Positions 1 to 13,100 of a stretch of 64,000 nt of DNA are shown here, piece by piece. The position numbers were made by a program, and so were the translations under genes. Origin of the DNA: Ulota crispa (Eukaryota > Streptophyta > Bryopsida > Orthotrichales > Orthotrichaceae); the NCBI GenBank assembly GCA_963920765.1, contig OY987244.1, forward strand, positions 29,182,358 to 29,246,357, in the 5' to 3' direction. Positions within the stretch are counted from its first letter, which is position 1. Every line of letters starts with the position of its first letter. The notes under the pieces are model-generated. The model worked only from the letters and a program-made list of their open reading frames with translations. It searched no databases and was not told where the DNA came from.

Positions 1-364
1 CAAGGAGTTTTCTTTTGCGGGCAATGAAGGTAGGTAGAGGGTAGAAAAAACATACAAAGTTATCTTTTACTCTCAATTTTGAAAAATTACAAATGAAAAT
101 GAAAAATAAAGTTACTAATTGTTTGTTAGAGCATTCTCACCATTGGGATTAACAATTTTCAAATTCTTCCAAAACTTACTAGCATATTAGTTTTATCTTT
201 CATTCATCAATACCTTTCACTTTACAATTTTTGTAAAATTGAATCCAAATTTTTTTTGGTTAAATTTTTTTATGTATGCTTAAAACCCATTTTCTGACAT
301 ATTGCAAAAATTGTACAAGAAACACAACATATGTATTTTTTTCTAAAAAGTTTGAAAATCAAAA

Positions 365-502
365 CTTCACCTTTTGGAAAGATTAGAAAAACCTACATTT
401 TGAAATTTAGGCACATTGATTTTGCAATTGGTGCTTCACCTTTTGGAAAGATTAGAAAAACCTCCATTTTGAAATTTAGGCACATTGATTTTGCAATTGG
501 TG
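365..502. repeat. 69-bp tandem duplication
   Basis: Two copies of a 69-bp unit follow each other directly, starting at 365 and 434, with one obvious difference between them. They keep a short reading frame open, which is not evidence of a gene. Confidence 0.85.
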
Positions 503-620
503 GGGATATTCATTCTGAAATTTTGGGACAATGTACTTGTACAAGTCAACCAAAGAATCCTACGGTTGGATTTGTTAAAAAAATAAATTTCAATGAAAAT
601 TTTGACCCTAGTTTGAGGAC

Positions 621-746
621 TAATATTTTGAAGCAGTTTTGGGCCTAATATTTTGAAGCAGTTTTGGGCCTAATATTTTGAAGCAGTTTTGGGCCTAATA
701 TTTTGAAGCACTTTTGGGCCTAATATTTTGAAGCAGTTTTGGGCCT
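621..746. repeat. 25-bp tandem repeat, five copies
   Basis: A 25-bp unit beginning TAATATTTTGAAGCAG starts at 621, 646, 671, 696 and 721. Copies are nearly identical; one has a G-to-C change. There are no spacers, so this is a minisatellite. Confidence 0.9.
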
Positions 747-774
747 CTAAACACAAAAGAATTTTAGGGGTTAA

Positions 775-1829
775 GTTTGCAATGATGTTAACTATTTTGT
801 AGAAGTTTAAAGAGAGAGAGACACGTATTTATTTAGTAGGCCGATTTTGAAGAAGCCATACAAATTATTTCTGTAAATATCTTGAAATCATTGAAACTTG
901 AAAGGGCGGTGTCCGGTGTTCCATCAGGGAGGGACCCAGCCAGGGAATCTTTTTGTTTTTTCCACAGTCAAGGGATATTCCCCGAAGATTGCAAGCAGGT
1001 AAGGCCAAGAAAAAGGGGCAGATTCATCTGTGTGCGCGCATTCATCCATAAAATCTGATACTGATATCAGTACACTTCATTCAAATTTGGCAAACATAGT
1101 GCTTGTTTGAGAGGGGTTTGGTTTTGTCAGGTAGAGCGACTTGCACCTCAAAATGCAGGTAGGTACGGAAAATTCAGCTAAATTGGAAAAAAATAAATGA
1201 TCAGCAGAAGTCCATCCAAAAAACTACTAATATAAGCTACTTTCATTCAAAGTTTGACAAATCGGGTTTTGTCCAAGTACAAATTTGGTAATTTCATCCA
1301 AATTTTCACTGGAATTCCTCAATGTATTGGTCGTCGACTAACATTTGAGGTAAGATTTAGGCAAAATTTTGCAAAGAAATTAAACTTTGGTTTGGTAGTG
1401 TTGTACCTTTTTTTTAGCTATTTTTTGTATTGTTAACATTAGTATGCCTACCCATTATGCATAATCATTTCAAGCCCAATTATGCAAAATGTTTCCCCCA
1501 CAAGAAAAAAATTCTTACTTTTTATTTGCACACTCCAATTTTAATTTTTACCCATGTAGTAGAATATTTGTCTTTATTTAGCAAACGTTCCCTTGCATTA
1601 AAGCAATTTTTTTTTATACCCATAGAATTTTTTACCCACACAATAAAATAAACATCATTGTTTTCTCATGCATAAAAATATTATTTATTTTTTACCTACA
1701 CAACTTTTTGACCCACATAGTAATTATTCACACTATTTTGTTGCTTTTTACCCAAGCATTTTTTTATGCATGCCATTTTTTACTCATGGGATTATATACC
1801 CATGCGGGTTTTTCCATCAAGTCGTTTTT
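775..1829. other. Intergenic stretch without a recognisable gene
   Basis: AT-rich sequence with only short, uncharacteristic open frames. I see no splice-linked coding segments or RNA gene. TTACCCA-rich low-complexity sequence starts towards the right end. Confidence 0.5.
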
Positions 1830-1965
1830 ACACATGCAAGTATTTTACCCACGCAAGTTTTTTACTTGCACAAGATTTTACCCACACAAGTTTTTACTTG
1901 CACAAGATATTATCCAAACAAGTTTTTTACTTGCACAAGATATTACCCACGCAGGTATTTTTACC
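1830..1965. repeat. Degenerate minisatellite of about 30 bp
   Basis: The motif 'acttgcacaagat(at)tta' followed by 'cccacacaagttttt' recurs imperfectly three to four times. Unit length varies through the T runs. All three forward frames stay open across part of it, as expected for a repeat. Confidence 0.7.
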
Positions 1966-2482
1966 TAGAGGGTAAAATGATCGCCAGTCGCAATTTTGTT
2001 ATACAGATAGATAGTATCAAAATGATGCAAGTTTCTAACAAAAAAATCCTTTAAACGAGTTCTTTAGACCTAGGTCAACATTTAAATTTCTACCAAATTT
2101 TTACCAGAATTTTATCTAAATTTATGTTTGGCTTCTATAACACTAGAAAATTTGGGTGAGAAAATGGATGAATTTACCAAGGTTCTCCTCAAGCAAACTT
2201 CAGGTTTGCAAGAAATTGGATGAAAGCTACTAACATTAGTAAATTTTATGGATGAATATGCTATGTTATTGAATCTATCCATTTCTATCCATTCTTTCCT
2301 TACTTGCTTGAAATGTTGGGTGCTTGTTGTGCAACCAACAAAAAACACCAACTTAATATATTGACCAAAGTACAAGGGGAACCTACTTTCTTGGAGACAA
2401 AACTTCCAAAAAAAGTTGCCATGTGAACATTTCTCAATGAAATGAGGTTTTTTTCTCTATAGGAGATAATGGAAAGCTATAA
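1966..2482. other. Intergenic stretch without a gene
   Basis: No coding signal. The part around 2240-2340 ('atggatgaatatgc', 'ttccttacttgc') resembles 48620-48700 and 44970-45060, so it is probably an old dispersed repeat. Confidence 0.45.
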
Positions 2483-2801
2483 GGCCCGGTTTAGACTAGA
2501 AACCGGCCGATACACAGAAATCTACACCCTGTCCAGTGTTTTGCCCAATAGAAACTTTTCCGTGTAATTGCGTGTCATCCAAGAGTGTGCTTCTGCTAGA
2601 CAAGTTTGGTACCACCCTTGGAGCAGGCCCCAAATCTTCACTATCTTGACCGCTGACGTGGCTATATAGGGTGGTCCCCAACGTGGTGAAGATGGATGTA
2701 AAAGGACCGGACAAACCTGCAAACCCAACAGCGGAGAAAAGCCAAATTTCAACCAATCACATTTGAGAAATTTTCGGCCGGTCACTAGTCTGAACCGGGC
2801 C
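2483..2801. mobile_element. Tourist-like (PIF/Harbinger) MITE with TAA target duplication
   Basis: A 319-bp foldback element. Its left end GGCCCGGTTTAGACTAGA pairs with the right end TCTGAACCGGGCC. TAA is present at 2480-2482 and again at 2802-2804. A GGCC-type terminus with a 3-bp TAA/TTA duplication is typical of Tourist MITEs. The interior has no transposase frame. Confidence 0.8.
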
Positions 2802-2804
2802 TAA

Positions 2805-4103
2805 TACTCAATTTTCAACCTCTCCACCAACCAATTAGACTTTGAATCTATATGGAACGAAGTGTGCATTGCCCTTAAAATTGCAGAGAACTAGGAAAAA
2901 TACTTTGAATGCATGATTGAAAAAAAATTGATAAGCTATCTCTTTGAAAACTCTTACTATCTCTTCATTCGTAATGGATTTTGGACATCCAATTTTATCT
3001 CTTCATTTGTAGTTGATTTGTGGACACAAGTGTCACAATCTAATAGTGTTCTTTTGAGAATTATGTGACCACTTGGATTGAGGAGGTTTTACACAAAATA
3101 TCACTAGTAGTGAAATCTAAAATGCCACTACATGTGAGTGACTGTCTTCTCTCTCTATTGTGGAACACGGAACATAATTCTCAGAATTGAAGTAACATTC
3201 AACTTACAAAAAAGTGTATAGGAGTTGGGAATTATTCAAAATAACTCCAAGTTGGAGAAGCAATAAAAATTTGGATTCGAGCTCCATCTGACTAACGAGG
3301 CCTGAAAATAGATTAGTGAACTTTGACCTACTACATACGGCATCAATAATCCAATGACCTCCAACTAAGCAATACCAAAACTAAGAAATTAAAAAGTGGC
3401 TTTTGGCAAAACAGACCTTGTCAACAAAATAGAATCGAGTCAACTAGCTAAAACATGAAAAGAATCTACACGAAGTGCTTTAGTATCTAACTTTGCTTCC
3501 CCAAGGCACCTGCATCATCGCTCCAATTATTGCATTTTTCGGCCAAAATTATGCAAAACACGTGAACCCTGTAAACGCCAATATTCTAATGAGAATCACT
3601 CCACGTGCACACCAATACAAATTACCACTACATATTAGAGACAATCTTAAGAAAGAAAATACATAATTAGCAACCTGATTTCGTTTTCCAATTAACTAAA
3701 GCCCATTACCAACAGCAAACTCATCTACTACAGCAACTTGTTCGCAAAATTGGTAAGCAAGAGATGGCTAAATGTCCTATGGCTACTGCTCTTAAATGCC
3801 AATTTGGTGATGTACTATCGCAACTGACAGTGGTATACAACCTCACACTTCGAACAATTGCATACATCACCGTGTCTAGATATCTCCCAAATATCATTAA
3901 ATTAGACGTACTAACGTGATTAAAATGAGACGAAGAGTATCCTCTCACTTATAGCCTGCAAGCGTCGAACATGGAACAACTGAGGAGAATAACAAAGCTG
4001 GTGGCACTAACCTCTTCAATGAATCCATGTTGTGACAGGTCACTTGTTTGGGCATCGAGAACATTGCCAGCAACCTGCAGAAACAGGACCATTCTCCTTG
4101 GAG
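2805..4103. other. 3' flank and probable 3' UTR of SWEETIE
   Basis: No coding exon is recognisable here. The part nearest 4104 is expected to hold the 3' UTR and polyadenylation site of the minus-strand gene. I could not fix the transcript end. Confidence 0.45.
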
Positions 4104-7100
4104 TCAATTTTCCAGAGGCTTTTCCTGAGCCTCAGCACCAGCCAAGGCTACCAAACCACCCTGATCAGTGTCCTGTTTATGTGAATTACGTTCGGGTGGC
4201 ACCTCTTGAGCTTCGGCGTGGTTGTTCTCACCCTGTAAGCTCGGAGTTGCATCCAGTTCTTCGTCGGCTTCCTCAAATACATCACCATCTTGAGCTTCAG
4301 AACGCGGATCATTGTCACCATTCAAGAGCGGATTTGCATCTGATTCTTCCACAGCTTCCTCAAACACATCACCACCATTACCTTCTTCCGGTGCATCTTT
4401 CTTCCGATTATCAATGTCAAAATGTTCAGCAGGGGAGACCTCAGCACTACTATTGGAGTCTCCTTTCAAATCCGTAGATTCTTCCGCAATTTGCTCTTTG
4501 ATATCCGCCTCATGGGAGAGCTCAACTGTACTCTCCGTGTCTCTTTTCAAGCCTGTAGATTCTTCCGCAATTTGCTCTTTGATATCCGCCTCATGGGAGA
4601 GCTCAACTGTACTCTCCGTGTCTCTTTTCAAGCCTGTAGATTCTTCCGCAATTTGCTCTTTGATATCCGCCTCATGGGAGAGCTCAACTGTACTCTCCGT
4701 GTCTCTTTTCAAGCCTGTAGATTCTTCCGCAATTTGCTCTTTGATATCCGGTCTAGGACTTTCAGAGGGTTTTGAATCACCTGGCTGTAATGTCTCGGCT
4801 TCGTCAGGCAGAGAGCTGTCCCAAACATCAACGTCGGGTTTGTGTTGAGAATCAGCAGGAGCATCCTCTGCAACTGACTGAGTAGTAGTAGCAGGTGCGC
4901 TCTCATATGTATCCCACATATCATCTTCATCTCCCTCGTCTGGCAGAGACGTCTCCGGCACTTTGGATGCGGATGGAGACGAGTTAACAAGAGAAGAAGA
5001 GAAGTGGGAAGATGGGTCTTGTATTTCTTCATCTACCGTCCTGTCAACAAAACTGTCTGTAGATAAGACATGATCCTGAGTTGGTGCGCCATGTGCAAGT
5101 GATGACTCAGAATCGGAACCAGAGATCCCATTTACATCTTCATCGTTATGACCCGTTGCAGGAGTAGAGGAATGAAGGAGGATGCTCGCCTGCGGTTCAT
5201 CTGCTTCTCTCTCAGCCTCTTCTACAGGCTGGTTGGAAGTACTACTTTCTTCGTGACCTTCATGAGCCTGAAAGTCGTCCCAATCATCGTCGTCATCGTC
5301 ATCAAAGTTCAGAGAAGGCTGAGGAGTTAGGGAAGTGGAGCTGGTTCGAACGATGAATTGAGCTGAAGCTGGAGGCGGAGGAAGAAATCCGGAGGAAGCT
5401 CGTGGCAGGGTAGGCTTCGACACAACTGGAGGAGGTGGTGCGCCAGCACCGGGAAAGGGCGCGCTTGCATTGTCCTGCTGGGTCATGGATGATCGGATGA
5501 TAACCTGCATGCAAAAGAAACTCTACGTCAACCACAATATACAATCAAAAATGTCTAGCACTTCCTTTTCTGTACCAAGCTGCTGTCTTTGAGCTAAATC
5601 AAGAAAATCCTAAAACTGATGCTCTAAGAATCGACATCGTAGCAGAATCTGTTTGCGAAGTATCATACAAATGAAACCGGTTTCTAAAAAGGAGATTAAC
5701 GGAGTATATTGAATAAATAGTTTGAAACGTTGCGTAGGAACGAAGACAATTATGGGCTTGACCTGGAGTTGTTGACGAGCTTCAGCAGGCATGTCGAGAA
5801 GCACAGTACGAAATTGTGCAGCCGTGGATGGCACTGACGCTAAGTGCGTAACAAGCTTCACTGCAGCATTAACCAATGCAAGAGCCGCCTGTTCCACAAA
5901 ACGCAAGAAAAATCGCCAAACGACTAAGATGAGATAGTGAAATGAAAAAGCACATTCAAAAAGACATACTTCTGGCCCTTCCTAGAAAAAATTTGATTGC
6001 CCTGAAACGCAGCATTTAAATGGAAATTTAGACGGTAATGCAAGGATGTACCTGATTGTCTTTCCCATTGACGGAGGCAGCAGCTATTATTGCTGGAAGC
6101 AGAACATGCAACACTTCCAACTGCGCCTCCTCGCCATCTACCAGTGAATGGAGCAAAACGAGCACCTTCAAAGCTTCACCAACTACACCAGCTCTTGCAG
6201 CAGTTACAGGATCCTGCATCGTGCAAGAGCTAAAATTAGCTCAAGAAGAAATGGAGTTTGAAAGGATCCCACCTCTAATCTCTTCATCTGTATAGCACGA
6301 TCACGTAGTAAAGTATTACAAAGTATATCGGAAGCCTTGAAGTGCTGCAACCAACCCTTAACTGTTTTAAAGCTTCTCCAAACAAGAACCTTTTCAAACA
6401 TCATTTTCTTCATTAGTATATCACCTTGCTTTCCTTGTAAACAATTGTGGTGACATCAGTAGCAAGCTTGTTCAAAAGGAGCAGTGCCCAGGTATAAGTC
6501 TCTCCTCTTGGCTTCTCTGTTGCACCTGCTTGTGCCACAGTCCTCAGCGCTTGTAAACCAACCAGCTGAATCTGCAACATTAAGGATAAAAAATGTTTAG
6601 ATTGTGTCAATACATTTTGCATAAGAATAAAGAAAACACAACAAGGAAAACCACTTGGTACAAAGAGTACTGATTATGTCACAACAATCTCTGTAACTAT
6701 CACAAGTAGCCCATGATCAACTACCAACTACGCATGTCTTCAAAAGTTGAATCGAACTATTATATACCAGGCTTTAACATGGGGGCAATAGTATCCATAG
6801 GCAAGAGAGCATTCTTACAGCAGGATGCGCGCTTGAAAAAGAAATCTGCAGGCAGGAGATACACCGAACTTGTGAACCCTGCTTGAATTCCGCCACTTCA
6901 GGTACATATCTGGCAATAGTTAGCATAGCCCCGCACACTAGAAGGATACGCTGAATTAGAACTGGATCCTCAGTCTTGCTGGCAGTGATCATATTCTGCT
7001 CAAAAACTCGTGCCAAGCTCTCCACCGCAGATGCCAATACAGAAGCTCGATCTTCTAGTCCAAAGTTGTCAGCCGAACCTGCATCTAACCATTGCAGACA

Positions 7101-10100
7101 CAACATGTGTCAGACCACATATAAAATATCCTGCTAGAAATCAGGATTCCAACCATCATCCGAATAATCTTTTGCTTTGCAATTAGATTTGTTGAACATA
7201 TACTTTCAACATAAGAGCCTACAAATATGTGACCAATGTCGTGCGGCAAATGCACCTTAAAAAATAGGAAAACACAGCTTGAAACTCCACCATATAAATT
7301 ATTATACCCAGGTACTTCTAAATCATAATCGAATCTTTCGTACCATCTGGTAAATTTGAAGTAGCAACGGTGACTGCTGTGATGAAACTGACAGAAGCAG
7401 AAGCTGCATTGCCCGAAGCTTCACTTAAGACCTTGATACCAGCCGCAAGGAGCTGAGGAAGCAATAATGACTGACACTGCAGGTCACAAAACACCGTTTT
7501 TTCGTATTCCATCAGAATACAAACAGTCTAATATAATACTGTTCAGCATGCTAACAAACGTTTATTTTCTAAACAGAATATTATCCTCACACTTTTAGAT
7601 AAAACAATTCTCAATGAAGTCAGCGTAATTCAATCACATCGACTCTAATCTTACGAACAATAATCTACAAACCCATACCAAACGAAAAACAATAATAGAC
7701 TGCAAACGTCTTAGAAGAGTAGAAGGGTTACTTATTATACCTCTTGGTTCAAACGGTTAGCCAGAGTTGCTGCAGTTCGTAGAGCCAAACAGACCAATGA
7801 TTCGATCTCAGAGCTACTCCATACATGAGTTGTGTCCCTGAGCCAAAATTAAAGAAAATTACAATTAACTATAACATTGAAGCCAAGCTTCTCTTGTTTC
7901 TGAAAAGCAAAGGGCGAAGTAACGGGAGTTTACTAGGCGATAGAGGTTTTGCATACTCAGAAGCAGACCACAGGGTCAGAGGACATTGCATGAAGAACAT
8001 TATGAGAAGCCAAACAGTGCTGTACACAGGTTTAACCAAATTTTTCACAATACACACTGACTCCAGCAAGGGTTTTATAAGTAAATGGCTGCATGCAATT
8101 GGATAAAAATGCAGACCATTCTCGAAGTCGGTGCATGTAGCCTAAACACAGCTCCGAAACTTTTAGCACTAGGGCCTTTTCTTCAATATACGCCTTCGGT
8201 GATGAGTTAATAATCTGCCCAGAACAATCAGCATCATAAAAGAATCCTTTACGTGCTGTATCAAAGTAGAAACCAAGTTGAAACAGATCGTAGAATCTAG
8301 GCTAGAGTTTAATTCAAGGGTGCCAACGATAGAAAAAGGATACTCACTTGTTCAACAATGTATAGAATGACAGCTGGAGACCACTTATAGTCCTTGAACC
8401 GAGGGGCTAACAGTACCTAGTCACACCAAATAGGAAATGTCAGTTAAGCTTATTTGTAGATCGCGACCAATGTACGCGGCCAAAAAAGTTTAAAAAATTC
8501 GCGTTTCTAGAAATAGAGAAACCACCAGGAGCGAATAAAACCGAAAATTTCAAATTATTAACAAGTCACCTAAAGTCTTTGAACATGAGATATCATCTAA
8601 CCATGAATTTGATCAAGACTACGCTTGATACCCTAGAGTCAGCTGTCAGGTTGGCTTCTAAGTAGCAACAATATCCCTAATAAAGGACCGAATGGAGCAA
8701 CAAGCCATGACCACCACCACAGGTTTAAAGTAAAAACACAATCACGTCAAAACATGCGCACCTGCAAAAGCTCCTGACAAAGGTCCACAGAAAGCATGTC
8801 CGGCCTGTAGAAGCCCGTTGCACATAAAGCTCGTATTGAGCGTAATGCAGCCAACTGGAAATTTGCAACTGGACCGCTACTTAGAAACCGTCCATTAAAT
8901 GAAGGAAAAATGGTGAACGAGCGTCTCAAGTTTGCACCCTTACGCTCATCGTCCGATATCACTAGGATTGCTAATGCCCACACTTGCTTGAATTCTATAT
9001 CATTGATTTCTACGCCTTTGCTTGGAGCTGCCCTTCCACCACCGTTCAAATCACCTTCTTCTGAAGCAGGAGAAACATCTACAGTGACAGCCTCTAGAAC
9101 CACTGGCCAGCATTCGGTCAAATCGGGTAGCACCACTTCTGCTACTCCAGCTAATTGTACTCCATCTAAGAAAGGTTCATAGCGAGGCTGCATGGCAAGA
9201 GAAGATTATGTACATTTGTACTGAATGTAAATACGAAGAACTAGTCATCTACAAAGCAGAACAAACTAATAACGGGCACTGGAATATAGAACTGTTTCCG
9301 ATATCTTATATACTTACAGTGAATAACCATGCGTAATACAAAAAGGTGGAAATGAGCTGAACCCAACTACTGCATGTACATAGATAAAAAATGATATTCA
9401 ATCAACACACTGGATGAACTTGAAAAAATCCAACAAATCATGGAGTTAACGAATTTGGACTCTCTGAATTATTTAGGAAATTCTGCAAATTGAACTAATG
9501 GACTTAAACATTGCTCTTCTGGACACACACTGAGAAAGTGTAACATTGATCAGCATCCCAGCATGATTCATGCCCCAGTACCTGAATCTTTGTGGCCCAC
9601 TGTGTGCGAATTGCTGTGTAATCTTTCAACAGCCCAACCCAGCACCGACCGAGCAATCTTGTGTGGGGAGCCAAGAGAGGAAGGAGGACAAAACTATCAG
9701 AGAAGCTAGCGGAACCTTCTTTTGAACATGCAAATGCATATGTCTTCAGAGCTGCGTGAGCACCCAGTATGCTCACTTGTACCTGCCATGGACGAAATCC
9801 GATAGCGCCACAATAGAAACACGTTCAAAACCACCTCCTTCCAGAGAATATCTTACTGATCGAACTGACAGCCTTAAATCATTAAACAAGAACAAGAAGT
9901 GAAGAATTTCTGAACACACACAATCCTTCTAGAACCTTGCCAAAAATAGAAAAACAGTAATTAAGGTTGTTCTGACACTGATAGAATTGAAATATCGCTA
10001 CAAACAGGCAGTGATAGGTACAGCAGACTGTACCTTACAGCCAACCCATTCTGCGTAGGAAGGTATGCGAAGATCCGCCCATTTGGTCAATGGCCGTGAA

Positions 10101-13100
10101 ATGAGAGCAACCACTCGCTGCATAACACCCCGATCTCCTCCAGCAACTCCGCTGGTGATTATCTGTCAAAACAAAGAGTCAAAGACTTTGACACTCCAAA
10201 AAGTTGCCGAGAAACGAAATTGTGCAACAAAACCATAAAATCTTTAGTTCAGGCTTTAAGCCAATGCAAAAGAAAAAGACTCCATGAAATCCACGCAACG
10301 GGGCATACCCTGGCAGCTAGCCTTGATCCTACAGCCATAAGAAGCGGACCCGCAGAAGGCTCAAGAGCCGTTCGCACAGCTGACACCAGTTGTGCCTGAT
10401 ATAAGCATTACAAGATTAGTGTATCAATTGACATTGCTACGAAATGGCCTTAAACTGGAACTGGAGTATAAAATTCAGAAAGCAAAAGAATCAAACAAAT
10501 GTTTGAGAGGAAGCCACACTACGGACACAATCAGTCATAGCGCTTGTTACCTGGTATTGTTCGAGCAGAAGGTGCCCCTTAAACATGGGATCGTCAGTCT
10601 TCCCAAACTGCACAACAATCCCGTCTGGTTACTTTCACAGTAATTGCCAGCTTGGTTTTAACTCGGTAAAAGACTTCTGAAGACTTCACAAACTCCATAC
10701 AGCCTCTAGACAGGTCTGGGGTTTTGGCATGATACACAACAAACCGATATCAAAGACAAACTGAACCTGACAAGCGGGAATACAAAATCTACTACCAAGC
10801 AGGAAGGAAAGAAAGTGAGGATGTTAACATTTACAGCTTCCATACTCAAGACATACCTTGTCAAGAATAGTATCCAGGAGCTCTACACCCGTAGGCCTCA
10901 CACTCTCCAGACTTCCTGTGGCGACCTGCGTTGATAACATCAAACAAAAGGTTCAAGATGTGCAGTGTCGAGATAAGGTAGTTGATTTTTCCAAAATTCA
11001 AGTGCTTATTCCCACCGAACTCCATCAATGATAAAGTTAGATACAACAGCACTAGAACCAACATAAAGGGCTGGGATTCGGACAATGCACTGCACACAAC
11101 AATCACCTGATAAGCGAGAGCAACTAACTCCCCAAGATGGAGAACCAACCAGTGTCCACCTTTCTGTTCTTCAGCGATCACAAGATTAAAATGCGCCGGA
11201 TCTCCTCCAACAGCGGTGGGTAGTCGGCTCAAACACCTGGGAAAAAGCAATAACCACAGAGAGTTTCACGAACTGTATTAGTTAGTAAAACTCGGTTGAA
11301 CATTGTTGTAAACTCAATAAACACCATCAGCCCACGTATATGAATATAAATATCAGTTTTCCCAGTGGTGAGAAACGTACTCAGCAGCAAAGAGGCGAGT
11401 CTTGTATCGAGGCAAGTTGGCTTCCAAGCCTTTACTTTCACTTTTCTTCAACTCTTTCCCAGTCGCACTGTTTACTATCATACCTTCGTCATCTTCACCT
11501 ATTGGTACATGATCTACTTGACTGGAATCGAAGCGATCGCTAGAAGATTCTTCATACTCGTGGAAACCAGATCCAGCCTGCCTGGTAGCTGCAGTCGCTA
11601 GTACCTACACAAGGAAGAGCTTAGAGTTGTTCGGCTACTAAATACAGAATGAGCCCAACATGGGTTCAAGTGAAAGTTCAAGTGCTATGCACAAGGAATC
11701 ATTACTCATTATGATGATAATAACAATATAATAAATCGGGAAAAGCACCGATAATCAACAATTATAAAGATCACATGAAGGTTGAAAGCCGAACCAAGTC
11801 ACGTAGAACTCTCGCGTCACAAGCCAATAATTACAAAAAGAGGTAATGTATAGTCAAACCTGTGAATAAACAAGAAAAAACACATACAGGAGACGAATGC
11901 TGACCACATTGCGACACAAATGAAGCCATCGTGAAGGGAAAGAAGGACACGCAGCCTCTAGTAATCTCTGCAGCGTCTGGCGTACGCTCCGAATAATCCT
12001 AAAGCGTGAGAAGTCAATAGTTCACAAGTTAAAATAAAAAGAGTAAGAAATGAGAGACGAAATCAAAGAAATATTTAAGAAACTTGGTAGTGATGTAAGA
12101 TGATGAACCTTTCATCAGTTTCCGAGTCCAACATAGCAAAAAGGTCTTCCTCAATATGTTCTTCTACTAGAGATACCTGCACAATAAAGTCTTGAAGTGA
12201 GTCTCGACTGAAACTTCAAAGAGTTCTTCATGCAATAGGGAGCAATTGTATGTCAAAAAGGCTCTGCATCTATTTCTGGTTACTAAACGGATTACACCAA
12301 GTATTGTGGGCTACTGTAATAACAAGGATTCAGTACTACCTCGTATTCACGTCCACCAATGAACTCAAGAAGCACAGGAGATTTGCTTTCACAAGGATTT
12401 CATTACACAACAACCCCACACTAGAAGTATTTGCTGAGGATTGAAAACATGATATGTAAATGAGAGCTTGAGATGAATGACGTACAGAATCTCGCTCTGA
12501 AAGATGCCTCAAAGTAGCAACCGCAGCCTCCCGGAGTGTTGGCTTTATTCAGAAAAGATGGAGCTCCGTTAGAAAGTGGCTATATCGGACACTAAACATT
12601 AGAAAATTGTGAGCAACGAAATTGTGTATTCCAGGCAAAAAACTATGCGTGAACTGCCAGGCGATTCTTAAAATGAAGATGCAATCTGCGATAAATTTCG
12701 AGTTCCAGTGCTCAAATATATAAAATGAAAAAAACATTCGTCCTGGCAGTACGCTCATGGGGAAACTTACTTGTCGCGAGGATAAAGTGGGACGTAGAGT
12801 CTGCACATGCAAACTCACGGACACAGCTTGGGGGGCAAAAAGTGCCAATTGCTGCGTAAACCTCACACATCTGGCAAAAGAGGCATACAACACATAAGAA
12901 AAAATCGATGAATTTCTCGAAGGCAGGAATAACATCAAGGCAGGTGAACGGGGTTACGAGCGAAGAAACTCACTCCAACAATGCAGCTGGCATTTCTCCA
13001 GTATTTATTTCAGCAACCACAGACTGCATCCAATCAAAATTCCCACGTTACGAAAACACCAAAAACAAAAAGCCCTAACTATATATCCAAGTGGCAGTCC

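Larger units (their letters stand above)
1..770. mobile_element. TTAA-flanked piggyBac-like element, cut by the window edge
   Basis: The sequence matches the inner and right part of the element at 34361-35282 in the same orientation. Shared stretches include the G-rich start near base 5, the 'cattgggatt' segment near 140 and 'atcctacggttggattt' near 557. It ends in ATTTTAGGGG followed by TTAA at 771-774. The left end lies outside the window. No transposase is visible. Two internal tandem repeats make this copy differ from its relatives. Assignment to the piggyBac type rests only on the TTAA and the terminal sequence. Confidence 0.6.

Noticed and set aside
621..746. Possible CRISPR-like array
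   Set aside because: The 25-bp units abut each other without spacers, and the window is clearly plant nuclear DNA.
4312..4848. Plus-strand open frame of 178 codons opposite the SWEETIE tail
   Set aside because: It is the reverse of the 81-bp coding repeat. The period is divisible by three, so all frames without a stop in one unit stay open. The minus-strand frame matches SWEETIE.
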